From: Moniliella sp. 'wahieum'
Lineage: Eukaryota; Basidiomycota; Moniliellomycetes; Moniliellales; Moniliellaceae
Assembly (NCBI GenBank): GCA_003971905.1
Contig: RSEE01000023.1
Coordinates: 124,001-188,000 of the forward strand
DNA: 64,000 nt
Direction: 5' to 3'
Of the stretch, positions 23,901 through 33,541 are shown one piece after another. A model generated the notes under the pieces. That model ran no database searches and was not told where the DNA came from. It saw only the letters and a program-made list of their open reading frames with translations. Within the stretch, counting starts at the first letter, position 1. Each line of letters opens with the position of its first letter. Position numbers and translations under genes: made by a program.

Positions 23901-24382
23901 ACCACCGTGCGCTGTCTACCCTCGCGCCGCAGGAGATGCTGGTGCGGGTGCGGGCGGCGCTGGCCAGCATGGGCATCGATTTCGGTTTGTCGACCGAGGA
24001 AGAATTCAAGTTGGACTGTCTTCGGCCCCGTCGGGGCGGGCGGGGCGGGCTGGGTGCATGGGGGACTACGTTGCGCACCAGTGTCTTCCCTCCGAGCCAA
24101 GCCGATTTGGAACGCGCGTCGCGTGCGTCGCGGGCGAATGGACGGGTCATGCCATCTGCCACACTGGGCAAGAAGGAGGAGCGGCCTGGCCCGGTCTATG
24201 GCCAGGCCAGCGTCGACAATGGCCAAGAAGTTCGCTTCTCGGTCGAGATTACCCGGCTGGAAAACTTGCCTGGCTTGTATTCGTTGGACATTCGCCGCAT
24301 GCGGGGCAATGCGTGGGCATACAAGTTCTGCTACACTGCCCTGTTGCATCGCTGCGATCTGAGCCCCACCCCGATCCCGTAA
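20941..24382 (+). CDS. Serine/threonine kinase, Kin4-like, with KA1 domain
   Basis: CAMK-like kinase of the Kin4 group; yeast Kin4 holds back mitotic exit when the spindle is misplaced. A Pro/Ala/Ser-rich N terminus precedes the kinase domain. That domain has the glycine loop GEGEFGKV (about 21402), the lysine in [18 protein letters not shown] (about 21853-21876), DFG in ITDFGFAN (about 21907), the activation-loop end [12 protein letters not shown] and [20 protein letters not shown]. Intron 21667-21734 splits the G-G in front of ELFDHI. A long Ser/Pro-rich linker follows (22400-23800). The C-terminal KA1 domain has VMDWFRTRS (about 23605), [20 protein letters not shown] and [20 protein letters not shown] with YKFCYTALL (about 23955-24350). 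Frame changes are needed near 21366 (a C run before GTTCTGTTTGG), 22500 and 23610. The start at 20941 is the first ATG after a pyrimidine-rich leader; total about 1140 residues. Confidence 0.9.
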
Positions 24383-25208
24383 AAGAGGAAAGCAAACGGC
24401 CGCTTATCCTCCCCCTCTCTCATCGCACTTTTCTTTGATTTTGGGCTATATCACTAGAGCATCTTCCCTTGCGCTCTTCCTACGACTGTCTTACCCGCCC
24501 TTGCTCTTTTTTCACCATCGTTGCGTGCTACTTTTTTTGGTTTTGGCGGCTCTCTGAGCATCGCCATTCCGTATGATTTCCCCCCCCTGATTTGTTTTTA
24601 CCCAACCCAGGGCCCGATCGCGGGCCCTTTCTCACCGCTTGCTCCGTATTCCCACGCCTATGGATTCCCCACCCCGTATCTCTCTGCCATTGATCCCTGT
24701 CTTCCCGTCTTCGGGCCCGTACCTTGCCTTTTGTCCTTCGATGATCCTCAGCCCTGGTCTTCGTTCGCACCGCGCTCCCCCACACCCCTTGTCGGGCGTC
24801 CTATATCCCTGTTTCTCACCTCTTCACGTTCTCGTGGTTTCACAGATGTCTACGGGAAAAAATGTCTGTAGCGCTCCCGCTCAGGTCCGAAGTGCCGCCA
24901 TAACAGTAGAAATCCATCCATCGTTCCCGGAACGGGATAGAATGGGATGCCGAGTACAGGAGAGCGGTATAGGTTGGATGCGTTGAAGCTTGAAGGAATG
25001 ATTTTGGGGATGGTGTGGCCTGCACCACCCGTCCCCCTTGCATATATGCAGCAACAACACTCTGCCCTCGGAGAGAGAAAGAACCAGAGAACCAGAGCGC
25101 ACACATATATAAGCTGCCGGCGTACAACCACTAAGAGAAAGCGCCCAGATATCTCGTCTCCGCCATCGTCCTCCCCATCTCTCCTCTCCGCCACATTACG
25201 GTTACAAG
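24383..25208. other. KIN4 downstream region and next promoter
   Basis: About 825 bp without a supported gene. The first half is T/C-rich 3' flank. TTGAAGCTTGAAGG lies near 24985, and a TATA box at 25106-25113 serves the next ORF. Confidence 0.5.
25106..25113 (+). promoter_or_regulatory. TATA box before the 25209 ORF
   Basis: TATATAAG sits 96 bp upstream of the ATG at 25209, a plausible core-promoter distance. Confidence 0.45.
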
Positions 25209-25497
25209 ATGATCAGCAGCCTTGCCATGTTGAGCCAGTACACCGGCCGTGCCACGCTCCGTGCGCCGGTGGCCACTGCTGTGGCTCGGACTGTCACCCC
25301 TCGTCAGCAGGTCTGCGCCTCCGGCCCCTTCCCCCCGCTCAGGCAACGGCCCAGACCCCGACGCCGACCCATGCCCGCCGCCGCCGACCAACACACCGCC
25401 CGATGCCAAACTCTCTACCCCTTTTGATGTGGGATCAGTCAAGAGCTTTACGTCTCGCAAGGTCGTTACTCTTTCCACACTTGAGGAAGAGGCGTGA
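25209..25497 (+). CDS. Small, possibly mitochondrial protein, unknown
   Basis: The first 39 codons (MISSLAMLSQYTGRATLRAP, then VATAVARTV) are rich in Arg, Ala, Ser and Thr with no acidic residues. That is the composition of a mitochondrial targeting peptide. The rest is best read in the next frame: a Pro-rich linker and then FDVGSVKSFTSRKVVTLST before a LEEEA end at 25497. The frame change lies within a C-rich tract near 25330, so a single indel or a small intron could explain it. A TATA box precedes it. I do not recognise the family. Confidence 0.35.
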
Positions 25498-25611
25498 GTG
25501 GCACAGATGTGCCCCACCCAGGTCCTCCTTTGGGTGTCTCTTCGGCCTTTTGATGGCTCATTGCCTTATGGGGGCGGGAGTTTGAGAGAGAGGGGTGCAC
25601 TTTCCGCGCAC

Positions 25612-25619
25612 TATATATA
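25612..25619 (+). promoter_or_regulatory. TATA box before the 25692 ORF
   Basis: TATATATA lies 80 bp before the ATG at 25692. Confidence 0.4.
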
Positions 25620-25691
25620 CAAGACATACATTGGCTCTCCTCCTTACTGCGTCCGCGTCCATACACACCGTCAAAAGCGTGTAGTGTTATC

Positions 25692-26105
25692 ATGGTGCGC
25701 TCGATAATTGGGTTTTTGGTTTCCACCACCCCTTTGCTGCTCTTCTTCTTCGTGTCTCTTTTGCCACTATGGATCCCTTTTTTTGTCCATCACACTTACT
25801 GTTACCTTGATCTTGTGAAAAGCCTTCATCGACTTATCTGTGAAAAGCCTTCATCGACTTCATCTGTGAAAAGCCTTCATCGACTTCATCAGGTTCATCT
25901 TCACCCCCACTCCCACCCTTTCTCCCCCCCCGGGCAAAGGACTCCGCATAGCGAACGCTCCTGCTTGAGATCTGTTGGAGGTCTGGTATGCGGTAGCGCT
26001 GATGCTGAAGGAGTGGAATGGAGGATATGTGGTGTCACGGGCTGCGGCGGACTTGAGATGGTCCGACCAAAGCTAAGGCCCGCCCGCTCCGCACATGCCC
26101 AGTAG
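25692..26105 (+). CDS. Uncertain ORF with hydrophobic N terminus
   Basis: The ORF of 137 codons opens with a strongly hydrophobic stretch (FLVSTTPLLLFFFVSLLPLW, residues 8-27) that could be a signal anchor. Three near-identical 24-26 bp repeats follow (25812-25890). Because the repeat length is not a constant multiple of three, each copy reads in a different frame, which argues against selection on the protein. The remainder has no recognisable domain. It may be a short secreted or membrane protein, or noncoding DNA behind a chance TATA box. Confidence 0.25.
   Translation: MVRSIIGFLVSTTPLLLFFFVSLLPLWIPFFVHHTYCYLDLVKSLHRLICEKPSSTSSVKSLHRLHQVHLHPHSHPFSPPGQRTPHSERSCLRSVGGLVCGSADAEGVEWRICGVTGCGGLEMVRPKLRPARSAHAQ
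25812..25890. repeat. Three-copy 24-26 bp tandem repeat
   Basis: The unit TGTGAAAAGCCTTCATCGAC is repeated at about 25814, 25839 and 25864, joined by TT, TTATC or TTCATC. Confidence 0.9.
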
Positions 26106-27441
26106 AGCGTGCTCCGCAGGCCAACCAAGGCACGAAGGGTCATGCTCCGCGCGGCAATAGTCGCCCCCCGTCCAAGTCCAAGTCGGCCGGCCTAAATAAG
26201 GCCACCGAGCTTCCAGCGCCGTGGCGACGCCTGTCGCCCCGTCCCCGTTTCCTTTTCCTTTCTCGGTCGCGCCTGCGGCGACCAACCCCGCTTTTGACAT
26301 GTCTTCCTTTCTACGCCCCCTCTTGTATCCGTTTCCCTTTGATCCTGCCTGTACCCCTGGTTGATGGGATCTTTTCCCTCACCTTCCATTCTCGTCTCCA
26401 CTCTCGTCCCCATTCTCGTCTCAACCTCCTCGTCTATCCTCTCGCATATCCCAGTGTCCGACTCCTGCCCGTTTTCCAGCCAATTGATCCAGTACAGGCA
26501 GCCTACTTTGTTAGCGTCCGACATCTCCTCCGATCTCGTCCTCCAGCCATTCGTCAGTCCAGTCGCGCGAGCCCTCCTTTGGTCGCGTCGATTCCAGTCT
26601 GAGTTGAGGCAGTGTTTGTCCCCCTCTGCCTCCTCCCGTCCCTAAGTCCCGGAGGCTTCAGACACGTTACTACGGCCCAAAAGCCGGTGCAGACGCATCC
26701 TTGCCACACGTGCAGCCGCCCCACCAAAGGCCTCTCCTCGTCCCTAACTCCGCTCGGACACACCAACCAGCCTAAGCCCGAAACTATCGTGAGTCGACCT
26801 ACCGTCGCCCAAGGGATTGTACCCCCAAAACCCCAGGGCGGGCCCCCTCGCGGCGCCCGCCCGTGACATGTGGTTCTGAGGAGGGTGCAGGAGGCGATGA
26901 GATGGATAAGGCCTTACATAGCCGAATGTACCGCGGAGCTGAGGGAGCATCCGGGCGGATAAGAGGGGATGCCTATCGCGCAGGAAGGCGTCATTGGGGC
27001 ATCGCCCCAACAGCGGATGCAATGGATCGCTTGATCGCTTGATATTGATATTGAGCGGGCGCCAAGGGAAAACTTATTGATCGCAATCGTCGGCAAGTCG
27101 ATAGAGGTGATATAGACGACAGCTGTGACCATGTGACATGGGACCATGAGACATGTGACCATGTGACATGTGATCTGGATAGCATGCAGGGGACCAGGGT
27201 TGTCGTCCATGCACCGTCGTGCACCCCCAATCCCCGCACTGGTCCTAGGCCTCCTCCCGCCGGCGTTGCCCGTCAGTACTCAGTACCCAGTGCGTGTGCC
27301 TGACATCTCATCGATCTCATCTGACCGCTGAGGCCCGGCGCTACCATCGGCAGCGTATATATTGGCGGCCTAGGTAGTGCAGCCTCCGTTCTCGCCATCC
27401 CCCGTCCTCTCCATCCCCCCTCCGCCTCCTCCGTCCCTACG
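26106..27441. other. Intergenic region, no supported gene
   Basis: About 1.3 kb. Weak open frames (26294-26645, 26612-26866) are Pro/Leu/Ser/Arg-rich without domains; one contains CHTCSRPT, too little to call. GACCATGTGACATG-type short repeats lie at 27127-27175. The carboxypeptidase promoter occupies the 3' end. Confidence 0.45.
27356..27363 (+). promoter_or_regulatory. TATA box of the carboxypeptidase gene
   Basis: TATATATT lies 86 bp before the ATG at 27442, with a pyrimidine-rich tract between. Confidence 0.5.
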
Positions 27442-29346
27442 ATGCTCGCGTCTCAGCTCGTCGTGCTCGCCTGTGCGGCCCTGGTTTCTGCGTCGCCCCT
27501 GCACAACCCCCAGATCGAACTCGATGCGCTGGGCAACATGGTCTGGGACCTGGACGCCACCCCGTTGGCTCCTCTGCCTCTCAGTCCGGGTTCGCCACCG
27601 CCTCCCAGTCTTGGCCGGCCCGACTTTTCCCGCCCGGCTCAGCAGGCAGAAGAGTTCGCGGAGATGATGGCTCGGATTGGGCAGATGCACGCTCCCACGA
27701 TGCAGTCCGCCTCGGCCAAGAAGAACTGGCTCACGATGGCCTCGAAGCTGGGCCAGGCCCAGCGTGTCGCTTCGGGTTCATTGTCCAGGGCCAGACGCAG
27801 GTGAGAAACGTAGTGTACAACCAAATCCTCCACCCGCTCTTCCCAGACTACGCTTTGCGCATCACGACCGACTCGAACGGCATCAACAACCTCCCCGACG
27901 CGACCAAGGAGGCCGTGCTGCACGCAAGGGGCAGTGGCGCCTTTTGTGACCCCAACGTCAAGTCCGTCTCGGGCTACCTTGATGTATCGGAGAATCGTCA
28001 TCTCTGGTTTATTTTTTTCGAGTCGCGTGGAAAGCCTGGATCGGACCCGCTGGTGGTGCGTCTACTTAGGTCTGCGTTGTTGTACAGATGAGAGAACATC
28101 AAGCTAACTCATACTCTACTCTCCTTCCCAGCTATGGCTAAACGGGGGTCCTGGCTGTTCCAGTTCGACCGGACTGTTATTTGAATTGGGCCCTTGCCGG
28201 ATTGCTAACGAGACAGGGGTGGAGGACAACCCCCACTCCTGGACCAATGTGGCCAACATGATCTTCCTCGACCAACCGCAACGAGTGTGGGCTATTCGTA
28301 CAGTGACGAGCCGGGTGTGATCAACAATACTCCCGAGGCGGCAGTGGACGTGTACGCGTTCCTCCAGCTCTTCTTTGCTAAGTTCCCTCAATACGCCATG
28401 CTGGACTTTAGTATCGCCGCCGAATCGTACGGCGGGATCTACGCCCCCCACTTCAGCAACTACATTTGGAAAAAGAACCAAGAGTTGCATGCGGCCACTT
28501 CGGTGACTACGACTACGCCCCAGCCGCTGCTGATCAAGCTCGAGAGCGTAATCATTGGTAACGGGCTGACGGCACCGGCGATTCAGTTTCCTGCGGTGGT
28601 GAACTTTGCCTGTGGAGCGGAAAACAAGTACCGCATGTTTGATCCCGACAGCCAGACCTGTTCGGACTTGGCCTCCAAGGCGGACCTTTGCGCTACGCTG
28701 ATCCAAGAGTGCTCCAAGTACGACTCGCCGTTGATTTGCACGCCAGCGGCGCTGGTCTGTTGGGCCGGGCTCTACTGGCCTCTGCAGCAGACAGGACTGA
28801 ACATATACGATGTCCGGCGCTCGTGCGACCGCTCACCCGAAAAGGATGGCCCACTGTGTTACAAGGAATTGGAGTACGTGCAATCCTACCTCCCGGGCGT
28901 CAAGGCATCGCTCGGCGTGCCGGACTCGGTCGAGTTCCAGAGCTGCAACATGAAGGTCAATGGCGCGTTCCTCCTGCACGGGGACAATATGCACGATGCG
29001 TCGGAACTGCTGCTGCCATTGGTGGAGGATGGGGTGCGGGTGTTGATCTATGCTGGCGTGACCGACGCGATGTGCCCGGCAATTGGGATCGAGTGGTGGG
29101 TAGCAAACTTTCCCTCGGTGCTGCAGGAAGAGTATGGCCCGCAACGACGAGAAGGAGTGGCAAGTGGGAGGAAAGTCAGTGGGCACGGTACGCGCTGCAA
29201 GCCACAAGAGGGGGTCCAAGTCGTTTGGCGATTTGGCCTATGTCAGTGTATGGAACGCAGGTCACATGGTCCCATTTGATGCGCCCCAAGCCGCGCTGGA
29301 CCTCTTCTCCCACTGGCTCCGTAACAAGCCGCTTTCCACTGCCTGA
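27442..29346 (+). CDS. Secreted or vacuolar serine carboxypeptidase (S10)
   Basis: Peptidase family S10 enzyme that removes C-terminal residues. It opens with a signal peptide ([19 protein letters not shown]) and a propeptide-like region. The oxyanion motif [11 protein letters not shown] (28132-28164) follows intron 28056-28131, which has GTGCGT, a GCTAACT branch site and [12 protein letters not shown] is near 28290. The nucleophile Ser lies in [13 protein letters not shown] (about 28420-28455), where CPY-type enzymes usually have GESYAG. The catalytic Asp is expected in [11 protein letters not shown] (about 29050). The catalytic His is in [12 protein letters not shown] (about 29250-29285). 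The ORF ends at 29346, about 530 residues after splicing, a normal size. Three single-base frame changes are needed, near 27770, 28280 and 29128. All conserved catalytic segments are present, so the gene is probably intact in the organism. Vacuolar against secreted location cannot be decided. Confidence 0.88.
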
Positions 29347-29502
29347 GCGCGGCCGACGGGGGGCAGCGGTTCGGCCTGCACATAATGCTCACACCGCCTG
29401 TGCGCGGGCGTTGAGGTGCGCAATGCCGATGGTGGCAGTGCGTGGGGACACGTATGGATGCGAGGCTGGAGGTGGTGGTTGGTCTGGCGATGATCGATGA
29501 AG

Positions 29503-30240
29503 CTCACTGAGCCGAGAATCCATGTATTCCGCGGTGATTCTGTGCCCCCTCCGTGGTATGCCGTAGCTTGGATTCCGTGGCATACCGTGTTCATACCGTG
29601 TCTATACCGTGCCCATACCGTGCCCATACCGTGTTCATACCGTGCTCGTACCGTGTTCATACCGTGCTCGTACCGTGTTCATGCCGTGCTGGTACCGTGC
29701 TGGTACCGTACCTACTATACCGTGCTCGTACCATGCTCGTACCGTGCTCGTACCGTACCTATATCGTGTCCATACCGGGCCAATACCGTGCCTATACCGT
29801 GTTCATACCGTGTTGACTTCAAGGCGAAGGAATTGATTATGACGCTGAGCTTGTACAAAGGCAACGGAGCTACCGACGGTGGCACCGTCTTCAAGCGCGT
29901 TGAGGTCAAGGCCAACAAAACTCATCAGAGTTATCGGATGGACCGCTGGGAAGTGCAGGGGGTGCCAGCTCTACTCAATCCCGAGTTTGAAAAAGCCGTC
30001 CCGCGTAACCCCCGGTGCCAACTACTTGGCAGATGCCGATGACGGTGATGGTGGAGGGATACAAGTACTACTGGCACATGGTCAGTGAGAGCTACTGCTC
30101 AAAGTGCTTGGACACGGGGCACTCTGCTGCCAAAGGAGGATGTCCTTGGTCAAACGAAGCTGAGGTGGTGGTTAAAGCGACATCGCCCCCGGCTCCGAAG
30201 CCCGCAGTCAAAAAGAAGCCTGCGAAAAAAGGCCCGTAAA
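29503..30240 (+). mobile_element. Diverged transposon end plus zinc-knuckle-like ORF remnant
   Basis: Bases 29503-29562 are a clear relative of the 59-bp terminal repeat at 30552 (CTCACTGAGCCGAG, then GTATTCCGCGGTGATTC). They are followed by the same kind of 12-bp tandem array. Downstream, 29840-30239 encodes broken protein-like sequence: LYKGNGATDGGTVFKRVEVK, then EGYKYYWHMVSESYCSKCLD continuing TGHSAAKGGCPW. The C-x2-C-x4-H-x6-C spacing resembles, but does not equal, a CCHC knuckle. A Lys/Pro-rich tail (KPAVKKKPAKKGP) ends it. No matching right end was found before 30545, and the bases before 29503 do not match the GATCATG duplication. It is probably a truncated older copy. Confidence 0.5.
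29579..29812. repeat. 12-bp tandem array, CATACCGTGTTC type
   Basis: About 19 imperfect copies of a 12-bp unit built on CATACCGTGTTC / CGTACCGTGCTC. Because 12 is a multiple of three, all frames stay open, which creates long false ORFs. Confidence 0.9.
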
Positions 30241-30544
30241 AGGAGGGGCGAAAGGACCCGTGCGGTGGCTGCGTGAACAATGAGCAATATGTCGCTTAAC
30301 TGGTTTTGTGCGAGGGAAGACGGGAGGGCCCACGACCCTACCAGACGCCCAACCGAGCAGACTCCAGATGAAGGAGAACACGAGGGCTGAGGGAGGCCCT
30401 CAGGATGGGCACTGTTGAAGGCTACAGGGAGCGGCTGCGTGGTGCACAATCGCGCTGACCTGCGAGCATACTGTCCCTTAGACGTTAAACACTTACAAAT
30501 ACCCTATCTTACTATACTACAAAAATATGGATAATGGTCATGCA

Positions 30545-30551
30545 GATCATG
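30545..30551. repeat. Left target-site duplication GATCATG
   Basis: GATCATG directly precedes the left inverted terminus at 30552 and matches 35520-35526 exactly. Confidence 0.75.
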
Positions 30552-30610
30552 CTCACTGATCCGAGGCTCCAGGTATTCCGCGGTGATTCCGTACCCCTCC
30601 CGTGGTATTC
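30552..30610 (+). repeat. Left terminal inverted repeat
   Basis: It starts CTCACTGATCCGAGGCTCC and ends CGTGGTATTC. It differs from the reverse complement of 35461-35519 at positions 9, 34 and 48 only. Confidence 0.85.
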
Positions 30611-30647
30611 AGTAGTATTCCGTAGTTTGGATTCCGTGGCATACCGT

Positions 30648-31005
30648 GCCCGTTCCGTACTTCTCCCGTACCACTTCCGTACCTCTTCCGTACCTCTTCC
30701 GTACCACTTCCGTGCCCGTTCCGTACCACTTCCGTACTTCTTCCGTACCACTTCCGTACCACTTCCGTGCCCATTTCGTACCACTTCCGTACTTCTTCCG
30801 TACCACTTCCGCACCACTTCCGTGCCCATTTCGTACCACTTCCGTACCACTTCCGTACCACTTCCGTACCCATTTCGTACCACTTCCGTACCACTTCCGT
30901 ACCCGTTCCGTGCGCGTTCCGTACCCGTTCCGTACCCGTTCCGTACCTCTTCCGTACCTCTTCCGTACCTCTTCCGTACCTCTTCCGTGCCCGTTCCGTG
31001 TTCAT
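30648..31005. repeat. 12-bp tandem array, TTCCGTACCACT type
   Basis: About 30 imperfect copies of TTCCGTACCACT, with CCTCT, CTTCT, CCCGT and CCCAT variants in the second half of the unit. It lies just inside the left terminus of the transposon and keeps long false ORFs open on both strands. Confidence 0.92.
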
Positions 31006-33541
31006 ACTGTTGTATTCTATGGGATAAGTGCGCCCCTCCATCTTGAAAAAAAAGTGAGAACGAAATCCATAGACACACCACACAGGTTAGAATTTTTTTC
31101 AACCACGGAAACACCACAGAACTCCACGGGTTACCAAGGGTTACCACGGGTTACCACGGAATGGAAATGGCGTCCTAGGGTTACACTAGGGTTAGCTTAT
31201 AAGCCTTAGGGTTAGCTTATAATGCAATGTATCGGTACAGGGTTACATTGCTCAATACTTTGGGGGCCTATATGCGGCCCTCACTAGCCTCATTGGCAGT
31301 TGTGTTACTTTAGATCCTTTAGATATATGGGACATCTCTGTTGGGCTAATAGTGATTGTATTACTAAGGGTGCTACGGGAGGCAAGCAAGGCAAGGCAAT
31401 ACTGGTGGAGAAGATGCATCAGGCCTCAGGCCGTTAATCAGGGAAACGCAGCGTGAAGGCGCAACAGGAAGGGGCAGAACAGGCAGAATGGGGCCGCCTC
31501 GCGCGCAAGTTCCATCCACAGCAATCGATCGTACCGTTGCTTGATATCACAAATGGTGGCATGCTCCCTTTGACATGCTATCGGTAATTCTCACTGCGGA
31601 AGTACGGGTTAACATACCAAGCACATCAGAGGTTGATATATGATACCAACATGCATACCATGTAAGTCAGTGCCCAAGCATGTAAGTACCCACTTGTAGG
31701 AAGAGGTTAGTACCCAAGAAGCAGATCAGTACTCCCAGCAGGTCAGTACCAGCAGCAGGTCAGTATACCCAGCAGGTCAGTACACCCAACAGCAGGTCAG
31801 TACACCCAGCAGGTCAGTACACCTAGCAAAGACAGTACGGGGACGATTGGTTGGTCGCCACAGGACAGCAGGCATCAGTTGTTGAGATGCCGACAGATCT
31901 TTGGTTAGCACCTTACCCCAGTTTTGGTCTTCGGTTGGTCTGCAGGAAAGTGTGGAAATATTAGTGATAGGCATGTCGGGAAGGCGGTTGTTAGGGAAGA
32001 GGAGACCGGTGTGGAGGGGGGGAGGGGGGGGGGGGTATATATATCATTCAACTGTGAAAGGGGCGGTAAGAGGAGGACTGATGCAACAAGAGCAAAAGCA
32101 GTGTGGTTCTGGTGGGAAGGTGCACAGACCAGTAACGCCGACGCACGGACCCCCCACAGCTCAGCATATTAGCCCTGCGCTGTGCGTGTGGGAACAGCCC
32201 CTGGCAACCTCCGCAGCATACCCACACGCCACCGAGCTCCGAGAGCTCCTGGCGCCTCAAAGAGCTCTAAACGTACCATTTATTACGTCCCAACAGTCCT
32301 GCTGAGCCACCGGGTGGCCCGTGCTTTTGCCAACGTCCCTTCAGGTCCTCCTCAAGCCGGCCTAGGAGTTCCGTTTTGTTTCCTCCCTCCTGGTTGTCCT
32401 TGGTCCGCAGTTTTGCCCCTGGTGGCGACTCGCTGTCTGAAGCTTGATGCTCCTCTGTAGGGGTTGCTGGTTGACTTAGACCACCATCACCACCACCACC
32501 ATCAGTGCGATTGTATCACCCTCGAGGACCATCCAGACTCCAGGTTTCATCAAAAGTCCACCCATCCGAGGGCCGGCACATGTACGCTCCTGTGGAGTAT
32601 ATACTAGCCGTGTGCGATGCGGCAAAATGAGGCCCCGGGAACGTCCGCGGAGCTCCAAAGGAGTACATATCACCCTCTGGCCCTCATGATGGTCCACTCT
32701 CCACGTCTTCGCCAGGTTTTCCCCTCGGTCCTCTCCATCATCATGTCCGCCTCCTGGTCCGCCCCCTGGTCCGCCCCCTGGAGTCGTTTACTCTCTTCAG
32801 ACCACGGTAATGTACAACATCGCTGACGCTAAAGCACAGCAAGCACATCTATGGCAAGTGTGTCCGGCGAGCGAGCGTGCCGCCCTTGCGATATTGTTGG
32901 GCGCAAGAGGCATGGGGTGGGGTATATTGGCCAACGACACAATCCCTCTGAAATTTGCCCGCTGCTGGGCGACGGAAGCGATGATATTGATACCATCCAT
33001 TCTCCGTTGCGCATACCCGAAGACTGGGTCAACTGCAGAGTACACACGCACAAGAGCTTGAAGACCATGGGTCAGTCGCAAGCCAGAATTTTTTCAAGGC
33101 AGATACAGGATGGCCGACATTACCTCAACCTGAAAGCGCCTCTCATCATCATATGTGCCCTTCCTTTCATCCTGTTGAGCCCATGCACACCACCTTTCTC
33201 AATCTGAGAAGAACGGTCTACGTGATCCAAGATTGCCCATACATTTGGGTGCCGCCCATGTTGACCTTTTTAACGAGTTTCAGATGAAGTGTGCGTCCTC
33301 ATTCCCGAAACAGTTGTGTTTCTTATACTGATTGAATGAGCTAACCTTGAAACACAGGTCGATTAGGTTTCTTCCTTCTTCGTTTTGTAGTGGAGTGCCT
33401 CGTTCGATTGGTTCTGCTTGTAACAGCGGCATGCGCATGTTTGAGATTGCAGTCATATGAGTTGCATGCTTTATCCGTTCGTCAAGTTGCATTATCTGCC
33501 TCAGCAGATACTCGATCTGGGGAGCGTGATGCTTAGGCTGT
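31006..33541. other. Left interior of the transposon, no intact gene
   Basis: It contains telomere-like TAGGGTTA words (31173-31223), a minisatellite (31721-31830), a long G run followed by TATATATATC (32010-32045), an ACCACCATC microsatellite (about 32480-32505) and repeated CTGGTCCGCCCC (32753-32780). Protein-like stretches occur on the plus strand at 32810-33060 and on the minus strand at 33280-33600, the latter Gln/Arg-rich. No transposase motif is evident. Confidence 0.45.
31721..31830. repeat. Minisatellite CAGCAGGTCAGTACACCCA
   Basis: About six imperfect copies of a 16-22 bp unit with the core GCAGGTCAGTACACCCA. Confidence 0.85.

Noticed and set aside
22926-24349. Minus-strand ORFs of 214-280 codons
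   Set aside because: They are antisense to the kinase linker and KA1 region, which show clear conserved sequence on the plus strand.
29497-30042. ORF of 181 codons across the upstream array
   Set aside because: Its first two-thirds are translated 12-bp repeat; only the part after 29816 looks protein-like and is described with the element remnant.
30512-31209. Overlapping ORFs of 86-211 codons on both strands
   Set aside because: They arise from the 12-bp tandem array, whose length keeps every frame open. The translations are four-residue repeats in all frames, with no start context or domain.
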